64,000 nt of DNA, taken from the NCBI GenBank assembly GCA_916613615.1, contig OU744735.1:51476082-51540081 (forward strand), given 5' to 3'. The notes under the pieces are model-generated. The model saw only the letters and a program-made list of their open reading frames with translations, ran no database searches and had not been told where the DNA came from. This document shows, piece by piece, positions 12,611-25,090 of the stretch (positions are counted from its first letter, which is position 1; every line of letters begins with the position of its first letter). The position numbers were made by a program, and so were the translations under genes. The stretch is from Steromphala cineraria. Taxonomy: Eukaryota > Mollusca > Gastropoda > Trochida > Trochidae.

Positions 12611-13725
12611 TCTCATACGGGATCTGGTCAAATGGGATGAAAAGGGCGATAAAAAAAGTCAAAAGGGCCGAGTGAAAAAGTCAAAAGGGCCGAAGTAAAT
12701 AGTCATAAGGGCCGAGGAAAAACGGCCGAAAATAAAAAAAATATGTTCTCATTGTATTCAACCTACATTTGATAGTTGCATTTATATATCCAACTGATTC
12801 CAATCCATTCCAAAATTAATCCTTGGCTTGTGCTGTGTTTTTTTAAGTGATTGGATTTATGTTTTCATAACTAACTAAGTAAGTATGTTTCTCTTGTTAA
12901 TTATCGGAACTCAATGTGATGAAAACTGAAATGAATAAAAACAAAAATAGTTCAACAAACAGAAATAGCAAGTGGTGGAATGAAACTTTCTGTAAGCTTT
13001 GGAATGAGATGTGCGTAGCAGAATAATCATGGTGTAAATGTAAAACTATGGAAAAACTCTTTTTAAGCATGAATATGTGTATAAGCGGAAATTATTTGAT
13101 TCATTGGAATGTGACAACTACTCTAAAAGTACAATGAGTAATTTATTAAGAAAACAAATCAATACAAACAATCAATCAATACGAAATACGAAATCGAAAA
13201 TTCAAGAGGCTATTAGTTATAAGTAAAGTAAAGTATAGTAAATACAAAAATCATATTTGATATACAGAGCACTTTTAACAAGTATTGGTTTATATCTGAT
13301 GGGCATAAGTGAAACATGTCTATATATCGATAAAAGTTTATGATTAATATGCAGGAAGATTTTCATTCGTAATCCATTTAACAGATTACACTCTAACATA
13401 AATGAAGTTCATCCGGGATCATCCCCATATAACTGTATTTCTAAAGCTGAAAGTGCGAATAGTGCTGAACAATAACAGTGCGACAATAAAAATAGTGTTG
13501 AAATGTTGTTAAGATGTCAATAAAAGATGGAATCTCATATTTTGCTATGTTATTTGTTGGTATTTTTTGGATTCGGCCCTTATGACTTGGAACACGGCCC
13601 ATTTGACTAAATGGCTCGGCCATTTTGACTTTCACCTCGGCCCTTTTGACTTTTTTTGATCATGCAGTTCTCGGCCCTTTTGACATTCGGCCCTTTTGAC
13701 TACAACCCTCTCATATTAACTGGTC
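12611..13725. mobile_element. TIR element whose arms are arrays of GTCAAAAGGGCCGA
   Basis: The left arm (about 12628-12715) has four copies of a GTCAAAAGGGCCGA-like motif. The right arm (about 13573-13705) has six copies in the opposite orientation (TCGGCCCTTTTGAC). Variants (AAATGGG, CATAAGGG) occur in both arms. The interior of about 850 bp is AT-rich with no convincing gene. Repeated motifs at both ends in mirror orientation are typical of subterminal transposase-binding sites, but the superfamily is unknown. Confidence 0.65.
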
Positions 13726-13885
13726 CTGACTGACTTTGTATACCAAAATATGAACTGTTTTATTTCAAGAATATGTTAGCATTGTATTTTTTTAAGTATT
13801 TCCAAAACAATGCAGTTAGTTATAGATCGCTGGTTTGAGCAGACAACCAATTGAAAAACATGAAAAAAATCGTCATATATAATGA

Positions 13886-14262
13886 GAGGGCTGTAGGAAA
13901 ACTCGTACCGAAACTGAACTCGTACCCACAAAAATCGGAAAACTCGTACCCAAATCTGCAGGATAACTCGTACCCACTTTTTTATTTTTGGTTTAAGATG
14001 TATTTATATCATAAATAAATTATTATTTTACGTTATTACTAAACAATAAATAAAATACCAAAAAAAATGTCAGATAATTTGTTATAATCACGTCTGCGGG
14101 GAGCCACAACGTGCACTTGTAGTGAAGAATTTTAAGGGTAAAGTCTACCCAGAAATGTATGTTGTGTTATTATGTTATTGTTATACCAAACAATACAATA
14201 AATATCATACAAAATCAATATTATATATTTATTAAAAAAAATATGGGTACGGGTTTTCCGCA
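13886..14262. mobile_element. Small element with repeated AACTCGTACCCA end motifs
   Basis: Four AACTCGTACC motifs lie within 13895-13975, and the inverted form GGGTACGGGTTTTCC closes the stretch at about 14243-14262. The design resembles the preceding element but the motif differs. No ORF of interest. Confidence 0.5.
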
Positions 14263-14861
14263 TCCCACTGAGAGCCTTGAGCGTGTGAGGCAGTACTCGT
14301 TCAAAACAACATATATAACTCTCAAGTTAAGCAGAAGAATCATATGAAACTTTAATCATTAGGAATGTTTTCAATAGATTATGACCGGCAATAATGCAGA
14401 TCTTGAGATTTCAAATTAAATGCTTGTAATGCAAAGTTAGGCCTAGGAAAATGAAGTTGTGAAAACATAAAAACCAAAACAGTACAGTTCTAATTAAGAT
14501 AAAATTGAACATTTCGATTATGTTGGAAAAACTTTTATTTAAACTTTTGAATGATCTTTTAATCATTATGTATTATTTTACAATTTTGCACCAGCGAAAG
14601 TGACAGAGATAAGATGTAAAATTGCCTTCAAATATTCAAGGGAACGAAATGTTATGATGTTGCTAGTATACATTTATGACGTGGACCCATCAAAAACGCT
14701 CTTCTTTCATAATCACGATTTTAAAAACTACTAGAAACTCATAATGTAAATCAATAATGAAAATGTGTTCATTTACGCAAATTTAATGATCAACATTTTC
14801 ACGAACTGATTTGATAACTTAGGATGAAAGAAACGTGCTGGATCAATCACAAAGAATTGTT

Positions 14862-15548
14862 GATTAGATGATAGAACATTATTGGAGATAATACATGTAA
14901 CTACAAAACAACTAGCACGTCAATCTGGGTCACGACATTAGACAGGTATAGATTAGATGGTTGAACAATATTGGAGATGATACATGTAACTACAAAACAA
15001 CTAGAACGCCAATCTGGGTCACGACATTAGACAGGTATAGATTAGATGGTAGAACATTATTGGAGATAATACATGTAACTACAAAACAACTAGCACGTCA
15101 ATCTGGGTCACGACATTAGACAGGTATAGATTAGATGGTAGAACATTATTGGAGATGATACATGTAACTACAAAACAACTAGAACGCCAATCAGGGTCAC
15201 GACATTAGACAGGTATAGATTAGATGGTAGAACATTATTGGAGATAATACATGTAACTAGAAAACAACTAGCAAGTCAATCTGGGTCACGACATTAGACA
15301 GGTATAGATTAGATGGTAGAACATTATTTGGAGATAATACATGTAACTACAAAACAACTAGCAAGTCAATCTGGGTCACGACATTAGACAGGTATAGATT
15401 AGATGGTAGAACATTATTGGAGATAATACATGTAACTACAAAACAACTAGCAAGTCAATCTGGGTCACGACATTAGACAGGTATAGATTAGATGATAGAA
15501 CATTATTGGAGATAATACATGTAACTACAAAACAACTAGCAAGTCAAT
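14862..15548. repeat. 89-bp minisatellite, block 1 (about 7.7 units)
   Basis: Units start at 14862, 14951, 15040, 15129, 15218, 15307, 15397 and 15486. The period is 89 bp, with one 90-bp unit, and identity is high. Each unit contains GATTAGATGGTAGAACATT, ACATGTAACTACAAAACAAC and GGGTCACGACATTAGACAGG. The flank 14530-14861 is repeated at 15550-15894, so flank plus array were duplicated together at an offset of 1020 bp. Confidence 0.95.
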
Positions 15549-15894
15549 CAACTTTTATTTAAACTTTTGAATGATCTTTTAATCATTATGTATTATTTTA
15601 CAATTTTGCACCAGCGAAAGTGACAGAGAAGATGTAAAATTGCCTTCAAATATTCAAGGGAACGAAATGTTATAATGTTGCTAGGATACACTGATGACGT
15701 GAATCCATCAAAAACGCTCTTCTTTCATAATCACGATTTTAAAAACTACTAGAAACTCATAGAAATGAAGATAATAATGTAAATCAATAATGAAAATTTG
15801 TTCATTTACGCAAATTTAATGATCAACATTTTCACGAACTGATTTGATAACTAAGGATGAAAGAAACGTGCTGGATCAATCACAAAGAATTGTT

Positions 15895-16348
15895 GATTAG
15901 AATATAGAACATTATTGGAGATAATACATGTAACTACAAAACAACTAGCACGCCAATCTGGGTCACGACATTAGACAGGTATATATTAGATGGTTGAACA
16001 TTATTGGAGATGATACATGTAACTACAAAACAACTAGCACGTCAATCTGGGTCACGACATTAGACAGGTATAGATTAGATGGTAGAACATTATTGGAGAT
16101 GATACACGTAACTACAAAACAACTAGCAAGTCAATCTGGGTCACGACATTAGACAGGTATAGATTAGATGGTAGAACATTTTTGGAGATGATACATGTAA
16201 CTACAAAACAACTAGCACGTCAATCTGGGTCACGACATTAGACAGGTATAGATTAGATGGTTGAATATTATTGGAGATAATACATGTAACTACAAAACAA
16301 CTAAAACGCCAATCAGGGTCACGACATTAGACAGGCATAGATTAGATG
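15895..16348. repeat. 89-bp minisatellite, block 2 (five units)
   Basis: Units start at 15895, 15984, 16073, 16162 and 16251, and a sixth begins at 16340 then diverges. The block follows a second copy of the unique flank found before block 1. The two blocks have 8 and 5 units, so the arrays changed length after the segmental duplication. Confidence 0.95.
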
Positions 16349-16379
16349 ACAATTTCATGTTGGACGTACACTGAACGTT

Positions 16380-17760
16380 TCACATTCCAATGGTGTCATG
16401 CTAATATTACTCAAACAGTACAGTTATATTGATAGTAAGGTTAAGAGCTAATAGTCTATACATGTAGGTTAGATACCTTATTAGATGTTTTGTTTTTTAT
16501 CATACCTGAACTGTAAAAAGATGTTGTCTAATGATTTCCACTGTTACAAACAATTTCCCAGTTGGGGAATTCCCCACATAAACCAATCGTCTCGTTGCTA
16601 AAAATAATGCTGATTTTTTTTTGTATTCACGGGAATAACTGAACGTGGACACGAAAGTGGAATTACAAAAGTACCCAGTCGTAATCAAATTCAAGAAATG
16701 TAATATTCAAAATAATGTTAGAGGCTAAAACTTGCACCTTAACTTTTAACTTTTTTTAACAATTGTGATTGTGAGATCATTGCAATATCATTATTACGAT
16801 ATCATCTCATTCATTATTGTCCATCATTTTCATTTATATATTATTATAATATACAAGGCAGATGCCACAAAGAGGAGTGCTATACAGATATAGAGATAGA
16901 GAACTATCGATATTCAGTGATATCCATGTATAAGTATATTGTGAACACTGTTTTTTTTCCAGAGAAAACTGCATGTTGAGAATTATGTTGTTATAGATTT
17001 GGAACAATTGGAAGGGCTTGGTGGATATGGTTCACATTGACATTAATTTTATTTTATTTTCAATGCTCACTGCTATGAAAATCCTTGCGTTCATGTAGTC
17101 TTCTTGAATAGAATAGTTTTCAATTTCTATATCTTAAGTAAGTCCATGCTTAAAAAGGAATTCCGGCACCTTATCCGTGACGATAAGACATATCGTCACT
17201 TGTCACAGTGTAAATACAATATATCGTCACTGTTGCCTTATAGAGAGATTATTTCACTGATCAAACTAAGTTTTTCATTACTTTTCATATAATAAAAAAT
17301 GTGTAAAATGATAATATCTAATGACTTATGCGACACGGATTTAAAGAGATAATATAAATTCACACGGCTAACTTCTATATATGATTTTGACATAAATTCA
17401 TATACGTGAAGAACGGTATGAAAATATATTCATCAAATACAAAAAGACAACAGTACCTTGAGTAGCTAGTTAAATGTTCTTATCCAAGATCCTGGTTTTG
17501 TTTTCAATTATTGTTTTTGTCGGGGAATTCCCATTTGGGTCACATGAGCTAATAGTTGCTTTGTATTGTGTGAATAATATTAATTTCATTGTTTCCTTCA
17601 TATTACCTCTTACTGTTATGATTAATTCTTCCTGTGTAAAAATCAATTCAGAAATACTGTACAATAAATATACAAACTGGACTCGATGATTGCTTTCTGG
17701 GTAAAGGGGGATAACTACTTGTCAACTGAAATTGTTTTGAAAATCAATAGGCTGTTTTCT
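16380..17760. other. No gene seen; right part of the minisatellite-bearing repeat family
   Basis: 16498-16600 carries ACCTGAACTGT and CAGTTGGGGAATTCCC, segments that recur near 17520, 23565 and 35430-35560. This is the right-hand domain of the dispersed family whose core is the 89-bp array. The rest is AT-rich with no recognisable exon. Confidence 0.5.
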
Positions 17761-18018
17761 TCACAGGAACCCGATATCGTAAATAAAATGTAGGTAAAAC
17801 GTGGGCAAGAAAGACCCGTCCCCTATACACTGTAAAAGTGATGTTTAGATTTTAAACACGTTTAGGATTGTGTTTAAATTCTAAACGGATCGCAGTTGAA
17901 ACACGTTTATATGTCTCAACGTGTTTAGAAACTTAGTATGCCTTGGTGAAATCACATTTCCAAAGTAAAAAAATAATGGTTTGAGTATCTCATACCTTAC
18001 GAAAAATGTTCGTTTCTA

Positions 18019-18700
18019 TGAGATACCGTGCTACTCTATGAGATACCTAGATACTCTATGGGATACCGTGCTACTCTATAGGATACCGTGTTACTCTATG
18101 AGATATCTAGATACTCTATGAGATACCCTGATACTCTATGGGATACCGTGCTACTCTATAGGATACCGTGTTACTCTATGAGATACCTAGATACTCTATG
18201 GGATACCCCGATACTCTATGAGATACCGTGCTACTCTATGAGATACCCTGATACTCTATGGGATACCGTGCTACTCTATAGGATACCGTGTTACTCTATG
18301 AGATACCTAGATACTCTATGGGATACCATGATACTCTATGAGATACCGTGCTACTCTATGAGATACCGTGCTACTCTATGAGATACCGTGATACTCTATG
18401 AGATACCGTGATACTCTATGAGATACCGTGCTACTCTATGAGATACCGTGATACTCTATGAGATACCGTGATACTCTATCAGATACCGTGATACTCTATG
18501 AGATACCTAGATACTCTATGAGATACCGTGATACTCTATCAGATACCGTGATACTCTATGAGATACCGTGATACTCTATGAGATACCGTGATACTCTATC
18601 AGATACCGTGATACTCTATGAGATATCTAGATACTCTATGAGATACCGTGATACTCTATCAGATACCGTAATACTCTATGAGATACCGTGATACTCTATG
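18019..18700. repeat. 20-bp minisatellite (about 34 units) with 120-bp higher-order repeats
   Basis: The unit is TACTCTATGAGATACCGTGA with variants at fixed places (ACCTAGA, ACCCTGA, TAGGATACC). Bases 18121-18240 and 18241-18360 are almost identical six-unit blocks, and 18481-18600 is matched by 18601-18700, so the array expanded in six-unit steps. The 97-codon ORF at 18088-18381 is a by-product. Confidence 0.95.
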
Positions 18701-18702
18701 TC

Positions 18703-20160
18703 AAGTCAAGTCAAAAGATGTTTATTGTATGGAAGGCCTCCGGCCCATATACAAAGGCGTTACAGGGTATATTAAATATATAGTACAGCGACATTCTTGA
18801 TAATTACATACATATTTAAGAATTTACAATTTCTTTTAATAGAAGTTCTCGTTTTGATAATGCATGTTTTACATACAAAGACAGTTGAATAATAATATTG
18901 TCATTCTTAGTTTGTAACAAACTAATATAGCCATCCCTTGGTTGTTTTTCTAGATAATATTGCGGAATATATTTCTTTCTCAATTCGGAATAACAAGGTC
19001 AAGAAAGTGTGAAATGAATTTCATTCTCTATATCAAGGGCACACAAAGAACAGTATCGACTTTCTTTCTCGATAGAGATTTTTCTTCCCTCGTTAACCAT
19101 TAACGTTAACAAACCCAAACGATATTTAACAAACAGTCTTCTAGCATTATTGTTTGTAATTACTGATAGATATTTTTCTGGTTGTAGTAACGATTTAAAG
19201 GTCCTGTAATATTCATAACGTGAGCTTGAATCTAGGGTTGAATTCCATTCTTGATTAAACATGTCTAATGATCTGAGACGAAACTCATTAATGAAACTGT
19301 TTATATCTCCAATGGTTTCACACAACCATTTATAACCGAAACCATGAGAGAATGATAAGTTTCTAATATCAGTAATCCAAGTATGTTTACCAAGATTATC
19401 AAGATTTAAAAGCATATTATAGGCTAATTTAGGCAAACGTTGCTCATGCATATTTATAATCTTAAACCAAAATCTTAAACATCTTATTTGCGAATTAATA
19501 TACAATCTGCCATATTCCCCATAAACCATGCAGTTGGGTGTCTTGGGGCTTACATTAAGGTACTTTTTACAGGCTAAAAGATGGACTCTCTCAATGCAAT
19601 CGAAACGCTGGAAACCCCATATTTCAGATCCATACAAAAGAATGGGTTGAATCTGAGTATTAAAAATCTTTAAAAATGTTTTGGGTGACATGGTTCCAAC
19701 TTTACATAAAACTGATATAACTTGTACTAAAGCTTTTTTCCCACGTAGGGCTAAGTTTTTTGTACATGTATTTAAATTCATTCTATTTGAGAACAAGAAT
19801 CGTAAGTATGAATACTGTTTTGATACATTAATCAAACTACCATCATAATACCACTTTTCTCTTGCAGCCACTGGACCTCCCCTACTAAATATTACAATCT
19901 CTGTTTTACTTAAATTAACTTGCAACTTCCATTCCTTAGTGCATCTCTTCAAGATATTTAATTGATTTTGTAAACCGACTACAGTATCTGAAACTAAAAT
20001 AACATCGTCAGCGAAAAGAAGGATTAGAATTTCTACAAAATCTGGGTACATTTGGATTCCATGTTTTCCATCCGAAATAATATCATGATATAATTCGTTT
20101 ATGAAAAAAGAAAGCAAAATTGGACTTAAACAGCTCAAAGGAGGCCCCGAGACTTGTCTT
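18703..20160 (-). mobile_element. LINE fragment with reverse-transcriptase C-terminal half
   Basis: The minus-strand ORF (20186-18999) begins within the reverse-transcriptase domain (LSPILLSFFINELY, then LILLFADDVILVS with the catalytic FADD). It continues through the thumb and the C-terminal region to YCSLC and ENEIHFTLS. The 3' UTR ends at about 18703 in TTGAC repeats next to the minisatellite. The frame is open over nearly 400 codons, so the insertion is fairly young, but the 5' part is missing and the first residues look scrambled. Its pattern is close to the fragments at 877 and 48927. Confidence 0.85.
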
Positions 20161-20413
20161 GATAAGGAGTGATGGGAAGATAACATCTTCTTACATCATC
20201 GGGGATAAAATTAATATCCCCGTTCATAGTGAAATCAGAGAAGCCTTGCTTACACTTTTAATGTCATACTATGTCTGGGATCTCAGTTATCCCAAGACAC
20301 ACCAGCTCTTAGGATTTCTCCAAGTAAGACTCTTAGAGGACAATGCTCCTTTCCACAAGAGCACAAACTACATGACTTTGAGCAAAATGATACAAGATCA
20401 TAACTCAACATAA
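20160..20413 (+). pseudogene. Fragment of a C-terminal domain with a YPK-FLQ motif (possibly SAMD3-like or transposon-derived)
   Basis: The frame reads LIRSDGKITSSYIIGDKI, then SYYVWDLSYPKTHQLLGFLQ and stops at 20413. A hydrophobic stretch ending in YPK and followed by FLQ resembles the C-terminus of SAMD3-like and related multicopy proteins; this is from memory of the pattern and is not firm. Upstream the frame runs straight into the LINE fragment, so the N-terminal part is lost. A similar YPKTHKEI stretch follows at about 20757. Confidence 0.35.
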
Positions 20414-21130
20414 GTCTGTTTCAGGGTAAACAATTTTGTACCAAGTCAACAGGGTTAGACATTAGCACTAGTGTGGTAGCCCATGTCAAGTGAAAAAGAT
20501 GCTCTGCTAGTGGAATGTGTTGACTGGTAGTGGTCCAAAGCCAAACTAGTCTATGTTAAAGATGACATCCTTATGTATGATGGTTATTGAAAATGTTTTT
20601 GGACTAGTACTTGGAGAAATGCATTAGTCGTAATGGCTAGTATATATACAGCAAAAGGACTAATTTTGACAAATCTTGAGATATTATGTGATTAAATGTT
20701 CATCAATTTCTGATGATTTGTTTTTATTTTTTACTTAAGGTATGTTTATTCTGTTTTAGATATCCCAAAACCCACAAAGAAATTTATTGTAAAAATCTTT
20801 TTGAAAAGATTTCCTGTGCAAAAGCGTTAAGGATTGTCTTAGTTCTTTTACCACAACCCATGGAGAGGATTAACGTGCTTGTAGTTATACGTGCATATGA
20901 CTAAGGATGTTTCAGTTGCACTGGTTGATTTGTTTGACACTTGTCAACATGACATGCAGATATTATTTTCATTGTAATCACATACATTATATTGTATTCT
21001 AAAGGCATTATCAAAGTAACATGTTTAGATCCTAAATACATTTCTAAACACGTAATACAGATAATGTGCTTAGATCTTAAACACATTTCTAAACATGTTT
21101 AGGATTTAAACGCGTTTAGTTTGTAAACGC
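20414..21130. other. No gene seen
   Basis: AT-rich sequence inside the 17767-21278 TIR pair. A partial second copy of the YPK-type fragment lies near 20757. Confidence 0.4.
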
Positions 21131-21325
21131 GTAAAAGTTATGGGACATGGAACGTGTTTAGGATTGTGCTTAGAATCTAAACACAACTTTTACAGTGTAC
21201 GTAATAGAGTAGTACATTTAGGGGACGGATCTTTCTTATCGACGTTTTACCTACATTTTATTCACGATATCGGGTTCCAATGGTTATTATATACTCATGT
21301 AATCTTATGATAGTAATACAAGGGT

Positions 21326-21364
21326 GCAATACGGAATTCGTCTTCAAATTCCGTATTGCACTCC
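21326..21364. repeat. Short perfect hairpin around CCGTATTGCAC
   Basis: TGCAATACGGAATT pairs with AATTCCGTATTGCA across a short loop, and a third CCGTATTGCAC follows at about 21369. Confidence 0.8.
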
Positions 21365-21986
21365 AGAATCCGTATTGCACGCCTGCCGGTTCTACTTTTT
21401 TTAAGCTTCGGCAATTCTCGGAATTTTCCGTACGTAACAATCATTTTCCTAATTAGAACACCAGATTTGACGTATCTCAATGCATTGGTAACAAACCTAC
21501 TTTTTAATATGATATTGAAGAATAATTGATGAGAAACTAGTGTTATCGTTAGTAAAGAAACTGCAAAACAATATAAACAAGGAAATCCTAAACAAAACTC
21601 CGAAAACATCGCCAGCGACACTTGGCCCTATAACGTCATAGCCTACAACGATTATGACGTCATTTCCATGGTGACGTCGTTTGAAAGAATCCCGTCGCTC
21701 GGAATCCTGAACTAACGTTTATCATATTCAGAACTTTATAAATAATAACTAAGGATAAACGTTTATCACTGTATTTAGTTTTCACTCTTGAGAAAACTGC
21801 CTCTTACGTTTCACTACGCAAAGTAATGAGAAAATAAACTGATAATTGAGGTATCAAATCATCAGTCGAGCGTGTCATAGGTAATCGCCTTCTTTGCATT
21901 ATGTATCAATGCGCAGTGCGACGTCTCGGATTATTTAAGCAATTCAAAATTACTTTTAAAAAGGTTAAAAAGAGAGTATATAATAA

Positions 21987-22149
21987 ATACAGAACGTCAT
22001 ACGTGTGCATTTGGGTAGTTTGTATTGAACTCGAAGATGTCATGGACGCGGAGAAACAACTCGTTCTTCGAACTCGTTGTTCCTCCGCGTCCATGACATC
22101 TACTCGTTCAATACAAACGACCCAAATGCACACGTATGACGTTCTGTAT
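21987..22149. repeat. 163-bp near-perfect palindrome
   Basis: The left arm (ATACAGAACGTCATACGTGT, then ATGTCATGGACGCGGAG) is mirrored on the right with only a few mismatches. The arms are about 77 nt around a short loop near 22068. Because the arms are inverted copies, both strands show similar ORFs; these are not genes. The inferred transcript would fold into a long hairpin. Confidence 0.9.
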
Positions 22150-23560
22150 ATTTATCTCTCAGTGATTTAGAAAATACCACACTGTAAGAACAACATTTCT
22201 GATAAAATACTATATGAATATTTATAAATCAATTTTCATGTAAAATATGAATGTAACACAGGGGATTGATAAAAAATGAAAGGCTGATGTGTATATTAGT
22301 AAAGACGAATTCATTATGACACTATCAAGGGTTAAATTTGAAAGCAAGATTCCTGTTTAAACTATCCTCACAATATGGGGTGCTTAAAGCATTGATTTAC
22401 GTACAAGTACATGTTCTCTTCTTCAGAGCAAATGTAGAACTTTATCATTTCTTAATTCTGTGGCACGTCTTTTCTGTATTTGATGAATGGTTGTGCTCCT
22501 CAGATATCAAACTATTGTTTCATAACAGTGGGTTCAAAAGATCCTACTCTTACTTATAATATACCTTCTTTTAAAATATGTCACTTCTGATTGTAAATTT
22601 GATCACACACAAGGATCTCCAATATTAATTATTTGTATTATTTCCTTCGCTCGCTGTCCGATTAGTATTATCATTTTAGGTTAAACAATAGTGTATTTGG
22701 ACTGAATTTTACAATTGCAATAGGGAGACATTTAGGTAATGCATATTGGATTCACAACCACACTGTACACTTTGAAGACTGATAATTAATTGGTCCAGCT
22801 TCCAATTGTTAAAATGATGCATTAGAATCAAGGGGTAATTTTGTCCGATGTTGAACATATGAAACTGCTTTAAAGGAGGCTAAGGGACTAGTCATTTTTA
22901 ATTTTACTTTATGCAGACAGTTCCTTGTACAACAATATAACAATTATGTTAAATCTAATATTTGAGATATATGATAAACTTTAAATGAAAGCCATTTATC
23001 TATATCACTGCAGATATCTCAGCACATTTTAAGTTAATTTGAAGACAGCAATGCTGCATGGTATTTCCAGTTATAAAACATTTAGCATTCTTACAGACTT
23101 TCAAATAAAACAAGATTTTTTCAAAGAAAACTGATGTCATTTTTATTAATGTAATACCTGTTATTATTGATTCATTTATAACTTTCCCTTTTCAATCGCA
23201 TCTTTCAAAGAATGTGTCCACTTTTGAGGAAAGGGGATAACTCTGCATTGACTTATATAACTGGTATTTAGATGGGCACTTTTCTTACGATCATTTGAAG
23301 AAATTAAGTGAAATGCAAGTTGGTTATTGAGATAAGATATAAAACTGAGTTTATAACACGGACAGGGGCATATTACTATTCAAAGTTTGAAATTATGTAA
23401 ATCTATCAGTCTCATAAATAACTTTGACTAGATTCATATTGATAGAACCCTTTCAAAGGCCATACCCTGATTAGCTAATCAAATGAGTTAATTACTGTAC
23501 CTGTATGTATCCTAGACACTGCCTTTATCCTCTGTCGCGTAGTTAATTTGTTGTAAAATT
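22150..23560. other. No gene seen
   Basis: AT-rich DNA with no exon-like stretch supported by splice signals, no RNA gene and no tandem array. Confidence 0.5.
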
Positions 23561-23564
23561 TTCC

Positions 23565-24030
23565 AGTCGGGGAAGTCCCTTATGGATCACGTGATCAGCA
23601 TTATCCAATCATCTCGATGCAATGATACCGCTGGCCTGTCACGGGTGACTGACTGTACGTGTTTGAACAACTAATCTTCCTATGATAGCTGATCGTCAGC
23701 TAGTATTGACATCATCTAGACAACCGTTTGTGTAGGGTGAGATATAAACATTCCTGCTGGCCTTGGCTAGAGGGATATATCTTTAGCCGAATAGGTAGAG
23801 TGTCTGCCTCTCAACAGGCTCGAATCCCGGTGAATGTGGTCTCAAAATCACTTCTGTTACATATGTGTTAAAGATAGATATTTTAAATAATTTGATTCAG
23901 TAGAAATCTCGATGTTATGATAAAGCTTGCCTGTCAAGGGTGGCTGTGTTTGAATTAGGAAGCTTCCGATAATAGCTGGTCGTCAGGTAGAAGATTGACA
24001 TCATCTAGGCTACTGTTGTGTATGTAAAGG
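23565..24030. repeat. Dispersed repeat with internal duplication
   Basis: CAGTCGGGGAAGTCCC at 23565 begins the right-domain segment also seen near 16550 and 35490. Bases about 23615-23760 are repeated in diverged form at about 23905-24030 (CATCTCGATG, TAGCTG-TCGTCAG, TTGACATCATCTAG). Confidence 0.6.
23773..23840 (+). repeat. tRNA-like sequence (SINE head or tRNA pseudogene)
   Basis: TTAGCCGAATAGGTAGAGTG matches a box A/D-arm and GGCTCGAATCCC matches box B at the expected distance. The acceptor stem does not pair cleanly, so I do not call a functional tRNA. Confidence 0.55.
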
Positions 24031-25090
24031 ATAGATGCTACAAAATGATTTTAGTAGGACGGGGTTGTTGAAGTGCGCCTGAATTACACATATTCATATT
24101 TTGTGCTTCAAACAGACTGAGTAGTTTCTCGACTGTCAGCTATCTATCATTACACTGATAACAGCATGACTGGAGGAGGAATCTTATATGATTTAAATTC
24201 TAAAGAAAGTTGTTTAAATGTAGTGTGTGAATTATCAAATCTGTAAACCCTCCATATATTAACTCAACCTTTGTAAATCTGATATTGGGGATTCACGCAA
24301 TCTTGTTAAATCATTAATGTTATCAAGTAGCTAAATCATTATTACATTTATCTCAAATATTTGTGTATGTGTATAAATACTCCTTTAATGAATGTTAACC
24401 TGAGATGACGTGATATGAGATATTGTATTGAATAAATTATTAAAGACATAGAATTAATTAAATAAAGATACACATTTCATGAGGTGGCATCATGATAAAA
24501 TCATGTATGGTGAAGGGCGGTAGGGTGTAACAGTTTAGGGAGAGGTCTCGACAAAATGTTTTATTCAAGTGTCATTTATAGTGACTATAAAGCTATTTGT
24601 TATCTTCCTGTGTGATGAGAAACATCACATAACTGAACATGTTCAAATTGATTATTATATTTCTTATGTATGTACAACATGTGATTGAAGTGGTGGTTCG
24701 AATATGGTTACATAAGTGTAATGCAAATTTAATCTAGTTTATATAAGTTATTAACATTATATATGATGAAACAACAAAATGGCCATGGGTTATTGTGAAG
24801 CTTTGATGAAGACATAGATTAAGATAAGTCACCTTGGAACGTGATCTTAGATATAAACACAACGATTCTATAGTTCTGTAACCTCATTGCCGCTTCCTAT
24901 ATATTGGGTCACATGATCAATATCGACCAATCATTCTGCTGTAACTACTAATAATATTGATATTGGATCGTCAGAGAAGGGAGGTAACTGCAAGTTGTCT
25001 AGCAAGCTTAACAAGCTGATATAATCAGGATAGATAAAACGTTAGATTGTTTAAAAATCTAAATTACTAATGTAAGTTTCAATCGAAGTT
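24031..25090. other. No gene seen
   Basis: AT-rich DNA; 24880-24990 shows another diverged copy of the GGGTCACATGATC-type segment and GGGAGGTAACTGCAAG. Confidence 0.45.

Larger units (their letters stand above)
17767..21278. mobile_element. TIR pair enclosing 3.5 kb of nested repeats
   Basis: GGAACCCGATATCGT, AATAAAATGTAGGTAAAACG, a GTCCCCTA-like segment and ACACTGTAAAAG run inward from 17767. The same series appears inverted at the right, ending GATATCGGGTTCC at 21278. Near both ends AAACACGTTTAGGATT-type motifs are repeated. Between the arms are a 20-bp minisatellite, a LINE fragment and a fragment of another coding sequence. No clear target duplication was found. Confidence 0.55.

Noticed and set aside
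14862..16348. Regularly spaced repeats suggesting a CRISPR array
   Set aside because: The 89-bp units are contiguous with no unique spacers, and the genome is eukaryotic; this is a minisatellite.
18088..18381. 97-codon repetitive ORF
   Set aside because: It is the 20-bp minisatellite read in one frame; no start context, splice sites or codon bias.
21901..22170. Overlapping ORFs with similar proteins on both strands
   Set aside because: The similarity is explained by the 163-bp palindrome.
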